64,000 nucleotides of DNA. It comes from an uncultured Ulvibacter sp. Its GTDB lineage: Bacteria; Bacteroidota; Bacteroidia; Flavobacteriales; Flavobacteriaceae. The position numbers were made by a program, and so were the translations under genes. The notes beneath the pieces are model-generated. The model saw nothing but the letters and a program-made list of their open reading frames with translations. It searched no databases and was not told the origin of the DNA. Shown piece after piece: positions 19,644-29,915 of this stretch. The DNA is taken from contig CALSSW010000001.1 of NCBI GenBank assembly GCA_943789105.1, forward strand, positions 372,001-436,000, written 5' to 3'. The first letter of the stretch is position 1. The number at the start of each line of letters is the position of its first letter.

Positions 19644-20723
19644 ATGTTAAGCATACTCGATAAGTACATACTAAAACGCTATTTAGGAACATTTGTCCTC
19701 CTATTACTGCTATTTATACCAATTGGTATCATTGTAAATCTTGCCGAGAAAATTGATAAAATTTTAGATAATGAGGTGCCATTTATGGAAGTTGTCAACT
19801 ATTATTTAGATTTCACAATTTACTTTGCAAATTTATTATTTCCTTTATTTTTATTTTTATCTGTGATTTGGTTTACCTCCAAATTGGCAAATAACACAGA
19901 GATTATTGCTTTTTTGAGCAGCGGAGTATCCTACTACCGTTTTTTAAGGCCTTATATTATTGGCGCTACCATTGTGTGTATTGCCGCTTTTTTTCTAGGA
20001 ATGTTTATTGCTCCAAAAGCCAGCCAAGGGTTTAATGAGTTTTCATTTAAATATCTAAAAAAAGGCCGTCAGGATCGTGAAAAATCTAACGTATATAGAC
20101 AGATTAATGACAATGACTATATATATGTAAGTTACTTTAACGTTTCAGAAAAAAGTGGAAGTAATTTTACCCTAGAACATTTCGAGGATAAAAAAATGAC
20201 CTACAAAATAGCGGCCTCTAGAATTAAGTTTAACGAAAAAGACAGCACCTACTCCTTGTTTAATTATACAAAAAGAAGAGTAGGGCTAGACAATGATATT
20301 ATAGAGCGTAAAAAACGGTTGGATACCGTCTTTAGTTTTGATCTTGATGATCTAACTCCCGTAAAATACATAGCCGAAACTCTAAACCTCCCAGAACTTA
20401 ATAATTTTATTGCAAGCGAGAAGAAGAAAGGATCTTCTTTTATTAGTGCCTACGAAGTGGTGCGCCACAAGCGTTGGAGTTTACCAGTTTCTGCCTACAT
20501 ATTAACTATCATTGCAGTAGCAGTTTCTTCAGTAAAACGCCGTGGTGGTATGGGTGTTAACCTAGCCATTGGCATAGCCATAGGAATGGTGTTTATTTTC
20601 TTTGATAAAATATTCGGAACCCTAGCTGCTAAAAGTGATTTCTCACCTTTTGTAGCTTCTTGGGCGCCTAATATTGTGTTTGCTATTTTAGCCATTTATT
20701 TGTTACGCAATGCCAAACGCTAA
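19644..20723 (+). CDS. LptF/LptG family permease
   Basis: LSILDKYILKRYLGTF N-terminus and membrane topology of YjgP/YjgQ family. Confidence 0.87.
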   Translation: MLSILDKYILKRYLGTFVLLLLLFIPIGIIVNLAEKIDKILDNEVPFMEVVNYYLDFTIYFANLLFPLFLFLSVIWFTSKLANNTEIIAFLSSGVSYYRFLRPYIIGATIVCIAAFFLGMFIAPKASQGFNEFSFKYLKKGRQDREKSNVYRQINDNDYIYVSYFNVSEKSGSNFTLEHFEDKKMTYKIAASRIKFNEKDSTYSLFNYTKRRVGLDNDIIERKKRLDTVFSFDLDDLTPVKYIAETLNLPELNNFIASEKKKGSSFISAYEVVRHKRWSLPVSAYILTIIAVAVSSVKRRGGMGVNLAIGIAIGMVFIFFDKIFGTLAAKSDFSPFVASWAPNIVFAILAIYLLRNAKR

Positions 20724-21600
20724 ACTCCTTAATTACCTGCACTTACATATTATTGTCTTTATTTGGGGCTTTACCGCTGTGTTGGGAGCCCTTATTAGCA
20801 CTGATGCCCTTGGTTTGGTTTGGTTTAGGATGAGTATTGCATCTTTGCTTATATTGGCTTGGGTAGGATACAAGAAAATACCACTTACATTTAGTAAAAA
20901 TACCATGTGGGTTTTTTTACTTGCAGGGGCAGTTATAGCCGTGCATTGGCTTGCTTTTTTTGGAGCTATTAAAACTGCAAATGTCTCTGTAACACTAGCC
21001 ATTATGTCTACGGGCTCTTTCTTTACTGCTTTACTAGAGCCTATTTTTTATAAAAGAAATATTATTTGGTATGAGGTTGTTTTTGGCCTTATTGTAGTTT
21101 TGGGCTTGTATGTTATTTTTCAGGTGGAGGGAGATTACTCTTTGGGTATTTTACTGGCCCTGATATCCTCGTTTTTGGGGGCTCTTTTCTCTGTTATTAA
21201 TGGCAAGTTGGCCGTGAGGTATAATGCAAGCGCAATTTCTTTTTATGAGCTGTTTTTTGGAGTTTGTTGTATTTCTGTGTACTTGTTTTTTAGTGGGAGT
21301 TTTGACGCTTCATTTTTTACCTTAACGCTCTCAGATTGGGGCTATTTGTTTATTCTTGCCTCTGGGTGTACCGCCTATGCATTTATTGCCTCTGTCCATG
21401 TCATGAAATGGATTAGCCCATACACAGTTATGCTAACCATAAACCTGGAACCGGTGTATGGTATTGTGTTGGCCCTTTTGATCCTTGGGGAATCAGAAAA
21501 TATGGGCCCTCAGTTTTATTACGGTGCTGCAATTATTATTTTAACGGTTGTTGCAAACGGAATTATTAAAAACAGGATTAAAAAGAAATCAAAAAATTAA
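20710..21600 (+). CDS. DMT/EamA family transporter
   Basis: Ten hydrophobic segments; FIWGFTAVLGALISTDALGLVWFRM; LEPVYGIVLALLILGE. Confidence 0.87.
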   Translation: MPNAKLLNYLHLHIIVFIWGFTAVLGALISTDALGLVWFRMSIASLLILAWVGYKKIPLTFSKNTMWVFLLAGAVIAVHWLAFFGAIKTANVSVTLAIMSTGSFFTALLEPIFYKRNIIWYEVVFGLIVVLGLYVIFQVEGDYSLGILLALISSFLGALFSVINGKLAVRYNASAISFYELFFGVCCISVYLFFSGSFDASFFTLTLSDWGYLFILASGCTAYAFIASVHVMKWISPYTVMLTINLEPVYGIVLALLILGESENMGPQFYYGAAIIILTVVANGIIKNRIKKKSKN

Positions 21601-21632
21601 AGCAGTTCAATACATAGCTCAAAACAAAATTT

Positions 21633-21640
21633 TATCTTTG
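21633..21640 (+). promoter_or_regulatory. Candidate -7 element TATCTTTG upstream of accA
   Basis: Exact TAnnTTTG match. Confidence 0.4.
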
Positions 21641-21675
21641 TAAAAAATCGTAATACAACCTATTGAAAAACCATT

Positions 21676-22629
21676 ATGGAATACCTAGATTTTGAATTAC
21701 CTATTAAAGACTTGCAAGAGCAATATGAAAAGGCCTGCCAAATTGGTGAGGACAATGATGTAGATGTTACAAATACCTGCGAGCAAATTGAATTAAAATT
21801 AGCAGAAACTAAAAAAGAAATATATAAAAATATAACTCCTTGGCAACGTGTACAATTATCACGTCACCCCAATAGACCTTACACCATGGACTATATAAAT
21901 GCAATTTGTGGCGATAGTTTCGTTGAGTTGCATGGAGATCGTGGTTTTAAAGATGATAAAGCAATGGTGGGTGGTCTAGGTAAGATTGGAGATCAGAGCT
22001 ATATGTTTATAGGACAACAAAAAGGATACAACACCAAAACACGCCAATTTCGTAATTTTGGTATGGCAAACCCAGAGGGCTACAGAAAAGCATTACGCCT
22101 AATGAAATCTGCTGAGAAATTTAAAATCCCTGTAGTATGTCTCATTGATACTCCAGGTGCTTACCCAGGACTAGAAGCAGAAGAGCGTGGCCAGGGAGAA
22201 GCAATTGCAAGAAATATTCTAGAAATGACCCGTCTTAAAGTACCTATTATTGTACTTATTATAGGGGAAGGCGCCAGTGGTGGAGCCCTAGGGATTGGTG
22301 TGGGAGACCGCGTACTGATGCTAGAAAACACATGGTATTCTGTGATTTCTCCAGAGAGTTGCTCTTCTATATTGTGGCGTAGTTGGGAGTTTAAAGAACA
22401 AGCTGCCGAGGCATTAAAGCTTACCGCCACAGACATGAAAAAGCAAAAACTCATTGATGTTATTGTAAAAGAACCTCTAGGAGGTGCTCATACAAATAGA
22501 GCAAAAACATTTACCACTGTTGCAAATGTTATTACCAAAGAATACAATCAATTAAAAGACTTATCACCAAAAGATTTGGTCGCCCAACGTATGGATAAAT
22601 ATTCACAGATGGGAGTCTATAATCAATAA
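21676..22629 (+). CDS. accA: Acetyl-CoA carboxylase carboxyltransferase subunit alpha
   Basis: LELPI..L..., [50 protein letters not shown]. Confidence 0.96.
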   Translation: MEYLDFELPIKDLQEQYEKACQIGEDNDVDVTNTCEQIELKLAETKKEIYKNITPWQRVQLSRHPNRPYTMDYINAICGDSFVELHGDRGFKDDKAMVGGLGKIGDQSYMFIGQQKGYNTKTRQFRNFGMANPEGYRKALRLMKSAEKFKIPVVCLIDTPGAYPGLEAEERGQGEAIARNILEMTRLKVPIIVLIIGEGASGGALGIGVGDRVLMLENTWYSVISPESCSSILWRSWEFKEQAAEALKLTATDMKKQKLIDVIVKEPLGGAHTNRAKTFTTVANVITKEYNQLKDLSPKDLVAQRMDKYSQMGVYNQ

Positions 22630-22652
22630 AGCTAGTGGTAGCAATACATCTT

Positions 22653-22685
22653 AAAATCTGAGACGCCTGTCTCAGATTTTTTTTA
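22653..22685 (+). terminator. Intrinsic terminator after accA
   Basis: AAAATCTGAGAC-GCCT-GTCTCAGATTTTTTTT, 12-bp perfect stem. Confidence 0.85.
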
Positions 22686-22796
22686 TGCTTATTAACAATA
22701 TTCCAGAGTTTTCAACAATTAAATTGTTAATGAGTGGTGGAGAGAAGGACCACAAAATAAACCATGGCATCGTAACAATTTCTTTACATTCGTTCT

Positions 22797-24326
22797 ATGG
22801 AAAAACTGCAACCTAACTCCCCTTATAAAAAACGCCCTGCTCAAGTAATAAACTTAGAAAAAGGCAAAATACCTCCACAAGCTACTGATTTAGAGGAAGT
22901 TGTGCTTGGGGCTATGATGATTGACAAAAAAGGAGTTGATGAGGTTATTGATATTTTGAACCCAGATGTTTTTTACAAAGAAGCCCACCAACACATCTTT
23001 GAGGCTATTAACACCCTATTTGTGGAAAGCCAGCCTGTAGACTTATTAACCGTTTCACAGCAGTTAAAGAAGATGCAAAAGCTTGAACTTGCTGGAGGAG
23101 AGTTTTATTTAATACAACTGACTCAAAAAGTATCTTCTTCTGCCCATATTGAGTTTCATGCCCGCATCATACTTCAAAAATATATTCAGCGAAGTTTGAT
23201 TAAAATTTCAAATGAAATTATTGAAGATTCTTATGATGTATCTACAGATGTTTTTGACCTTTTAGATTCTGCAGAGAGTAAATTATACGATATTACCCAA
23301 GGTAACATTAAGCGTTCTAGTGAAACGGCTCAAGATTTGGTTATTCAAGCCAAAAAGAAAATTGAAGAAATTGCCAACAAAGAGGGTTTGTCTGGAATTC
23401 CATCTGGTTTTACAGAAGTAGATAAGTTAACCTCGGGATGGCAGCCCAGTGATTTAATTATTATTGCAGCGCGTCCTGGTATGGGTAAAACAGCCTTGAC
23501 CTTATCCATGGCTCGTAATATGGCTGTAGATCATAACATTCCTGTTGCATTTTTCTCATGTGAGATGTCTTCTGTACAATTAATCACCAGACTCATCTCT
23601 AGTGAAACGGGTCTATCTTCAGAAAAATTAAGAACTGGAAACCTAGAAAAGCATGAGTGGGAGCAGTTAAATGTAAAGGTGAAAGGCCTTGAAAAGGCTC
23701 CTCTATTTATAGATGATACCCCTTCTCTTTCTATTTTTGACTTGCGTGCAAAGGCAAGACGTCTTGCCTCTCAGCAAGGGGTTAAAGTCATTATGATTGA
23801 TTACTTGCAGTTAATGACTGCCGGTGGAGGAAAAAATGGCGGAAATCGTGAACAAGAAATATCTACCATATCTAGAAACCTAAAAGCATTAGCAAAAGAA
23901 TTAAATGTTCCAGTTATTGCACTATCTCAACTATCGCGTGCTGTAGAGACTCGTGGAGGATCCAAAAGACCGCTATTGAGTGACCTTCGTGAATCTGGAG
24001 CCATCGAGCAAGATGCAGATATTGTATCGTTTATTTACCGTCCAGAATACTATAAAATTGACGAGTGGGATGACGATGAGCACACCCCAACTGCTGGTCA
24101 AGGTGAGTTTATTGTGGCAAAGCACCGTAATGGAGGTTTGGATGAAATACGTCTTAAATTTGTTGGTAATTTAGGTAAGTTCGAAAACTTAGACACTTTT
24201 CCTTTCTCTAATGAAATTGCATCGAGTATGAATAATGCTGCAAATGATGATACTTTTAAAACACCTGATTTTCCATCTGCCGAGGATGCCTTTGGAACAA
24301 ACTCTAATGACGACCTTCCTTATTAA
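22797..24326 (+). CDS. dnaB: Replicative DNA helicase
   Basis: PPQATDLEEVVLGAMMID, ARPGMGKTALTLSMARN, DYLQLM, SDLRESGAIEQDAD. Confidence 0.97.
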   Translation: MEKLQPNSPYKKRPAQVINLEKGKIPPQATDLEEVVLGAMMIDKKGVDEVIDILNPDVFYKEAHQHIFEAINTLFVESQPVDLLTVSQQLKKMQKLELAGGEFYLIQLTQKVSSSAHIEFHARIILQKYIQRSLIKISNEIIEDSYDVSTDVFDLLDSAESKLYDITQGNIKRSSETAQDLVIQAKKKIEEIANKEGLSGIPSGFTEVDKLTSGWQPSDLIIIAARPGMGKTALTLSMARNMAVDHNIPVAFFSCEMSSVQLITRLISSETGLSSEKLRTGNLEKHEWEQLNVKVKGLEKAPLFIDDTPSLSIFDLRAKARRLASQQGVKVIMIDYLQLMTAGGGKNGGNREQEISTISRNLKALAKELNVPVIALSQLSRAVETRGGSKRPLLSDLRESGAIEQDADIVSFIYRPEYYKIDEWDDDEHTPTAGQGEFIVAKHRNGGLDEIRLKFVGNLGKFENLDTFPFSNEIASSMNNAANDDTFKTPDFPSAEDAFGTNSNDDLPY

Positions 24327-24443
24327 CACCAATATGCGATAGTTTTTAATAGTTAATAATGAGGTTTTGGTTTCCTTTTTTAAAATTTAAAATTCTTTCT
24401 TGCGCTCAACCTTTGCCTTAGATTTTGTGGTTATATTTACAGC

Positions 24444-25703
24444 ATGACTAAGTTATTCACCTTACTATTTATCTGTCTTTTTAGTGTACAGAGTTATGGC
24501 TCATATATTCTCATACCCATGGATGAGGCCACTCAAAAAGAACATTTAAAAGCCTATGGTATTACCTACTGGGTACTTGAGAGAAACGTAAAGACCAAGT
24601 GGCTTCTCAACTATAGAGGTGGTTCGTTTTTAATGCCAGATAGTGATCAGATCCGTAAAGAATGCCAAATTCGTGGCGTTTCTTTTGAGGTTATTAGCGA
24701 CAGTAAAACTGCTCAGATATTAAAAGAAATAAGCAGCCCTTCTCAAAATATGGAAGCTGTGGTGTTAGAAAAAGCACCCAAAATTGCAGTGTACTCTCCA
24801 AAAGGGAATCAGCCCTGGGATGATGCAGTTACCATGGTATTAACCTATGCCGAAATACCCTACACAACTATTTATGATCAAGAGGTTTTAAGGGATGAGC
24901 TTTTATTGTATGATTGGTTGCACCTTCACCACGAAGATTTCACAGGACAGTATGGGAAGTTTTATAGAGCCTACAGATCTGCTCCATGGTACATTGCAGA
25001 AAAAAGCAAATCTGAAGCATTGGCAGCCACCCTGGGATATGCTAAAGTTTCTCAGCAAAAAAGAGATGTTGCCTTAAAAATTAGAGATTATGTAGTAGGG
25101 GGTGGTTTTATGTTTGCCATGTGCAGCGCTACAGATAGTTTTGATATTGCGCTTTCTGCAAAGGATGTGGATATTTGTGAGCCGATGTTTGATGGTGATG
25201 CCAGTGATGCAAATTATCAAAGCAAGATAGATTTTAAACAAACATTTGCTTTTAAAGATTATATTTTAGAGAGAAGCCCAATGGTGTATGAGTTTTCTAC
25301 TATAGACATGACTTCAAAACGAAAGGTTTCTAAACAAACAGATTACTTCTCATTGATGGACTATTCTGCCAAATGGGATCCAATTCCTACCATGCTTGTT
25401 CAAAACCACACCTCACTAGTAAAAGGTTTTATGGGGCAAACTACAAGTTACACTCCAGATCATATTAAATCAAATGTTTTGGTGATGGGAGCACACAGCT
25501 CAAGTGGTGAGGCCAGGTATATTCATGGTATTAAAGGCAAAGGATTTTTCACCTTTTATGGTGGTCATGACCCAGAGGACTACCAACATAGAGTAGGAGA
25601 CCCAAAAACAGAGTTGGCCTTGCATCCAAATTCTCCAGGATACAGGTTAATTTTAAATAATGTGTTGTTTCCGGCAGCAAAAAAGAAAAAACAAAAGACC
25701 TAA
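24444..25703 (+). CDS. Conserved exported protein of unknown function (family sometimes labelled 'asparagine synthetase B' in flavobacteria)
   Basis: Signal peptide MTKLFTLLFICLFSVQSYG; no PP-loop or Cys2 glutaminase start; FYGGHDPEDYQHRVGDPKTELALHPNSPGYRLILNN. Confidence 0.65.
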   Translation: MTKLFTLLFICLFSVQSYGSYILIPMDEATQKEHLKAYGITYWVLERNVKTKWLLNYRGGSFLMPDSDQIRKECQIRGVSFEVISDSKTAQILKEISSPSQNMEAVVLEKAPKIAVYSPKGNQPWDDAVTMVLTYAEIPYTTIYDQEVLRDELLLYDWLHLHHEDFTGQYGKFYRAYRSAPWYIAEKSKSEALAATLGYAKVSQQKRDVALKIRDYVVGGGFMFAMCSATDSFDIALSAKDVDICEPMFDGDASDANYQSKIDFKQTFAFKDYILERSPMVYEFSTIDMTSKRKVSKQTDYFSLMDYSAKWDPIPTMLVQNHTSLVKGFMGQTTSYTPDHIKSNVLVMGAHSSSGEARYIHGIKGKGFFTFYGGHDPEDYQHRVGDPKTELALHPNSPGYRLILNNVLFPAAKKKKQKT

Positions 25704-25704
25704 T

Positions 25705-26790
25705 TTATTTGTGTAAAGACAATAGATATGCAGCTGCTTGAAAGGGGCTTGTATTTGAGTTTGCTAGTGCCTTAAGTTGTTCTTGTAATGCTATTTTAAT
25801 TTTCGGATTTCCGTAGAAATCACTCTTTAGTGTGTTTTCTATGGTTTGTAACATCCAGAAATGTTGCTGATTTTCTCGCTTGGATATAAAATACCCTGTT
25901 TCTTTCATTTGGGTTACATAACCATCAATTAGATCAAGAGACTCCTTAATTCCTTCATTTTTTAGAGCACTACAGGTTATGGTTTTTGCAATCCATCCAT
26001 TGTCTTTTGGAGGATATAAATGCAAAGCTCGATTAAACTCTGTTTTGGCTAATTTTGCCGCTTTAATATTCTCTCCATCTGCTTTGTTAATGATAATGGC
26101 ATCTGCCATTTCCATGATGCCTCGTTTTATGCCTTGCAATTCATCTCCAGCACCAGCTAGCTTTAATAGTAAAAAGAAATCTGTCATAGAATGCACTACC
26201 GTTTCGCTTTGTCCTACACCCACAGTTTCAATAACTATATGTGAGTAACCAGCAGCCTCACAGAGTATAATAGCTTCTCTTGTTTTTCTTGCCACCCCTC
26301 CTAAAGAATCTCCACTTGCAGAGGGTCTTATAAATGCCAATTTATTTTTAACCAACTCTTCCATCCTGGTTTTATCTCCCAAAATACTACCGTTGCTTAA
26401 ACTACTACTTGGGTCAACGGCCAAGACGGCTACTTTATGCCCCTTTTGGGTTAGCAGTGTTCCAAACTGTTCAATAAAAGTGCTTTTTCCTACCCCTGGT
26501 ACTCCAGTGATACCAATACGTATAGATTTATTTGCATGAGGTAAACATCCTTCAATTAATTGTTTTGCAGCTGCTTGATCTTTGGGTGCCGTACTTTCAA
26601 TAATTGTAATAGCTCTACTGAGTGCTGTTTTATTTCCTGCCAGCACCCCAAGAGTAAGTTCTGGAATGCCTTGCTTTTGCTTTCGTGCTTTTTTTAATTT
26701 TAAAGCAGTTACATTGCTAAGATTCATGGGTTTTTCAACACCCTGAAGTTCATTTAACGCACTGTTATGTTTTTTTGGTTTTTTCACCAT
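25705..26790 (-). CDS. meaB: Methylmalonyl-CoA mutase-associated GTPase MeaB
   Basis: RIGITGVPGVGKSTFIEQFG, VAVLAVDPSSSLSNGSILGDKTRME, ETVGVGQSE. Confidence 0.94.
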   Translation of the reverse strand: MVKKPKKHNSALNELQGVEKPMNLSNVTALKLKKARKQKQGIPELTLGVLAGNKTALSRAITIIESTAPKDQAAAKQLIEGCLPHANKSIRIGITGVPGVGKSTFIEQFGTLLTQKGHKVAVLAVDPSSSLSNGSILGDKTRMEELVKNKLAFIRPSASGDSLGGVARKTREAIILCEAAGYSHIVIETVGVGQSETVVHSMTDFFLLLKLAGAGDELQGIKRGIMEMADAIIINKADGENIKAAKLAKTEFNRALHLYPPKDNGWIAKTITCSALKNEGIKESLDLIDGYVTQMKETGYFISKRENQQHFWMLQTIENTLKSDFYGNPKIKIALQEQLKALANSNTSPFQAAAYLLSLHK

Positions 26791-26877
26791 GTGAATTTAT
26801 GACAAATTTATGACATTTGATTTTTCAAAACTTATTTTAGACTGTATATTGAGTATTTAACACAAAAATAAAATACT

Positions 26878-27306
26878 ATGACTACATTATATCAAGCAAC
26901 AACAAATGCAACTGGCGGAAGAGCCGGCCATGTGCTAAGTGAAGATGGGCCAATAGATATGGCTCTCTCTGTTCCAAAATCTATGGGAGGAGATGATGGT
27001 AGTGGTGTAAATCCAGAGCAACTTTTTGGGGCAGCATACGCAGCCTGTTTTGGAGGTGCTTTGCAAGCTGTTGCAAAAATACATAAACTAGATATAGATG
27101 TGAGTCAAATTAGTGTAGATGCTACCATTGGTTTTTGTAAAGATGAAGATGGTTTTTTTCTAGAAGCAACCCTAGATTGTTATATTCCAGATGTTGACAC
27201 ACAAACAGGAGAACAATTAGTTAATGATGCCCACCAAATGTGCCTGTTTTCAAAGGCTACTCGAGATAATATTACAGTAACCTTAAATTTACTGCTAGAT
27301 TCATAA
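26878..27306 (+). CDS. Organic hydroperoxide resistance protein (OsmC/Ohr family)
   Basis: LYQATTNATGGRAGHVLSEDG; GVNPEQLFGAAYAACFGGAL; CLFSKATRDNI, Ohr cysteines. Confidence 0.93.
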   Translation: MTTLYQATTNATGGRAGHVLSEDGPIDMALSVPKSMGGDDGSGVNPEQLFGAAYAACFGGALQAVAKIHKLDIDVSQISVDATIGFCKDEDGFFLEATLDCYIPDVDTQTGEQLVNDAHQMCLFSKATRDNITVTLNLLLDS

Positions 27307-27322
27307 ATAGAATACCTACTAT

Positions 27323-27366
27323 AAAAAATCCCAAGATTGAAATTTCAATTTTTGGGATTTTTACTT
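27323..27366. terminator. Bidirectional terminator hairpin
   Basis: AAAAATCCCAAGATTGAAATTTCAATTTTTGGGATTTTT between convergent genes. Confidence 0.8.
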
Positions 27367-27386
27367 TTATAAAAAGGACTAAAACC

Positions 27387-29243
27387 TTACTCTTTTAAAA
27401 TGTGGTATTGAGCACTCTGCCCATTTACAAATACAGTTAATATATAAGACCCACTAGATAGGTTGCTCATATCCATAGTTGTTTGTGTTGCATTAATAGT
27501 ACTTTTCAATACCTCAGCTCCTAGTATGTTTCTAAGAACAACTTTTTCGATACTATTATTATTTTTAAGTGTTACCACCCCTGAAGTTGGATTAGGGAAA
27601 TACGTAAAGTTTTCAAAAACAGTGTTTTCAACACCAAGAATTTGTGAAATATTAATAGTTGTCGCTCCTCCAGAATTTGTTGCTAGTAAAAAATAGTATT
27701 TGCCTATTTCTGGAACTATAGAAGAACTAGTTCCTGTAAAGCATGGATTTTGAGCATCCTCAACCCTAATTAACTCTGTTACACTCGGGGTTGGAGTACT
27801 GGCTTCAAAAAATATGACGCTACTCACACCGTTTGGTGATACAATAGAGGCGTCTGTTAGTCCCATACCAGGGGTACACAAAAAGTAATACCAAACACCA
27901 TTAAATCCGTCAATGGTGCAATTGGTTGGATTGCCACCTTCTTCTGTTGCAAATTGTGTGTTCACATTTTCATCTGTATATGTGCCTGGAATATTTATGG
28001 CATTTATAATTAGATCGTTTACTGGAGGTTCTGGCGGTGCGGCGCAATCTATAGTTAATGTGAAGTTTCCAGTGTCTCCATTATAGCCCTCTATCGCTAT
28101 GTAATAGGTAGTTCCTGGAATTGTTGTTAATGTTATTTCTGAGCCTAAATCACAAGCGTCATCATTTTCCATTGGGTTGTCAAGGTCACAACTTGTGTAG
28201 ATACGCATATAAGAATCATAGTCAAAGGCTGTACACAAAGAAAATGCAACATCTCTTTCTTGTGGTGATGTCTCTGTATATTTATAAAAAGCATCTGGGC
28301 CACCCACTCCGTTTGTATCTGTTTTGTCTAGAGTTGTTCCCTCTATGGAGCCTCCACAAAGAATATCGATCGCTGTTTGGCAGTTGTCATTAAAACCTTC
28401 TGGACTAAAAACTAGTTCCCAGTCAAATGCAGCTACTTCCCATCTATCATCCCACTCAATTAAATATTCTACTCCACCAACAACTTCAACCCCAAGTAAA
28501 ATTGAGCCAAACCCATTAGGTGCATCACAACCATCATCATCATCTGCAACAGCAGTTAATACATCACAACCATCTGTGTAAACATTAACTCTTGTATCTA
28601 TTTCTGTTGGGTCTGAAGCACAAGAGCTAATGTTTATAGTACCATCCTCAATAGGTGTATAGCTATACCATAAGGCATCTGATGCATCCCCTTGTGTTGC
28701 CCCGCCAGATCCATCAATGATAAATACATCATTAAACACCCCTGGTGTTACCGCAAGTGCCTCTTCACAGTTAGTTCCACCAACTGGATCGGGTGTATAG
28801 GTAAATTCCCAGTCAAAGGCATCTGCACCCCACCTGTCATCCCATTCAAACAAATATTCTTGACCAACAGTAACTGCAACATCTTGAAGTATTGACCCAA
28901 AAGTAGTTGGAGCATCACAGCCATCATCATCATTAGCAATTGGCGTTAATGTATCACAAGTGTCTGTGTAAATCCATAATCTTGTATCAATTCCAGCAGG
29001 ATCTGAAGCACAAGAGTTAATGTTAATAGTACCGTTTCCAGTTGCTATATAACTATACCACATAGCATCTGTGGCATCATCTTGAGATGCTCCGCCAGAG
29101 CCTACAATAATTGCAACATCGCTATAGATTGCCGGTGTTATTAAAACTGCATTAGCACAATTGTCACCGCCATTTTGCGCTTTGGTTTGCCATGTAAAAG
29201 AAGTTGCTACTGCTAGTAAAAATAAAATATAATTTTTTCTCAT
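27387..29243 (-). CDS. Secreted multi-domain protein with T9SS type A sorting domain
   Basis: Signal peptide; C-term VENTVFENFTYFPNPTSGVVTLKN...LSSGSYILTVFVNGQSAQYHILKE. Confidence 0.88.
   Translation of the reverse strand: MRKNYILFLLAVATSFTWQTKAQNGGDNCANAVLITPAIYSDVAIIVGSGGASQDDATDAMWYSYIATGNGTININSCASDPAGIDTRLWIYTDTCDTLTPIANDDDGCDAPTTFGSILQDVAVTVGQEYLFEWDDRWGADAFDWEFTYTPDPVGGTNCEEALAVTPGVFNDVFIIDGSGGATQGDASDALWYSYTPIEDGTINISSCASDPTEIDTRVNVYTDGCDVLTAVADDDDGCDAPNGFGSILLGVEVVGGVEYLIEWDDRWEVAAFDWELVFSPEGFNDNCQTAIDILCGGSIEGTTLDKTDTNGVGGPDAFYKYTETSPQERDVAFSLCTAFDYDSYMRIYTSCDLDNPMENDDACDLGSEITLTTIPGTTYYIAIEGYNGDTGNFTLTIDCAAPPEPPVNDLIINAINIPGTYTDENVNTQFATEEGGNPTNCTIDGFNGVWYYFLCTPGMGLTDASIVSPNGVSSVIFFEASTPTPSVTELIRVEDAQNPCFTGTSSSIVPEIGKYYFLLATNSGGATTINISQILGVENTVFENFTYFPNPTSGVVTLKNNNSIEKVVLRNILGAEVLKSTINATQTTMDMSNLSSGSYILTVFVNGQSAQYHILKE
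28395..29170 (-). repeat. Internal tandem domain duplication (~125 aa x2) within the T9SS protein
   Basis: NCANAVLITPAIYSDVAIIVGSGGASQDDATDAMWYSY...DDDGCDAPTTFGSIL...EYLFEWDDRW repeated as NCEEALAVTPGVFNDVFIIDGSGGATQGDASDALWYSY...DDDGCDAPNGFGSIL...EYLIEWDDRW. Confidence 0.85.
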
Positions 29244-29366
29244 GGCTTTTGTTTTAAGTTGTTTCTCAAATATAGTATTATTTTTTTTTAAAAAATAGAT
29301 GCTTTTGTGAAACAGCGTTGCTAAATTGTCGTCCTATAAAAGACTCCTAATAAACTATTAACAAAC

Positions 29367-29915
29367 GTGTCAAATTCTTTACTTGTCGAGCAGTGCAGAG
29401 CACAAAACCCTAGAGCTCAAACTGCTCTGTATAGCCAGTATTGTGAGGGTATGTTTATAGTTGCTAGCAGATATCTAAAAGATACAGCAGAGGCTGAGGA
29501 TGCCATGCAGGTGGCCTTTATTAAAGCCTTTAAGAAGATAGAACAATTTAAAGGAGATGTTAGTTTTGGAGCTTGGCTAAAGCGTATTGTAATAAATACA
29601 TGTTTGGACACTTTAAAAAAGAAAAAAATACATTTTGAAGAAATTAACGAACAGACCCTTAGTATTGAACAACAAGAAGACCAGAGTTGGTCTGTAGATA
29701 ATCATATCACTAAACAACTCATAGAGGAGGCTATTGAAAAGTTGTCTCCAAATTATAAATCTGTGGTACAATTATTTTTGTTTGAAGGATATGATCATCA
29801 AGAAATAGCTCAAGTACTAGATATCACACAGAGTGCCTCTAGAACAAAGCTACATCGCGGTAAAATACAATTACAACAACATCTAAAACAGCTACACCAT
29901 GGCACAGAATATTAG
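29367..29915 (+). CDS. ECF RNA polymerase sigma factor
   Basis: AEDAMQVAFIKAFKKIEQFKGDVSFGAWLKRIVINTCLDTLKK; region 4 GYDHQEIAQVLDITQSASRTKLHRGK. Confidence 0.92.
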   Translation: MSNSLLVEQCRAQNPRAQTALYSQYCEGMFIVASRYLKDTAEAEDAMQVAFIKAFKKIEQFKGDVSFGAWLKRIVINTCLDTLKKKKIHFEEINEQTLSIEQQEDQSWSVDNHITKQLIEEAIEKLSPNYKSVVQLFLFEGYDHQEIAQVLDITQSASRTKLHRGKIQLQQHLKQLHHGTEY

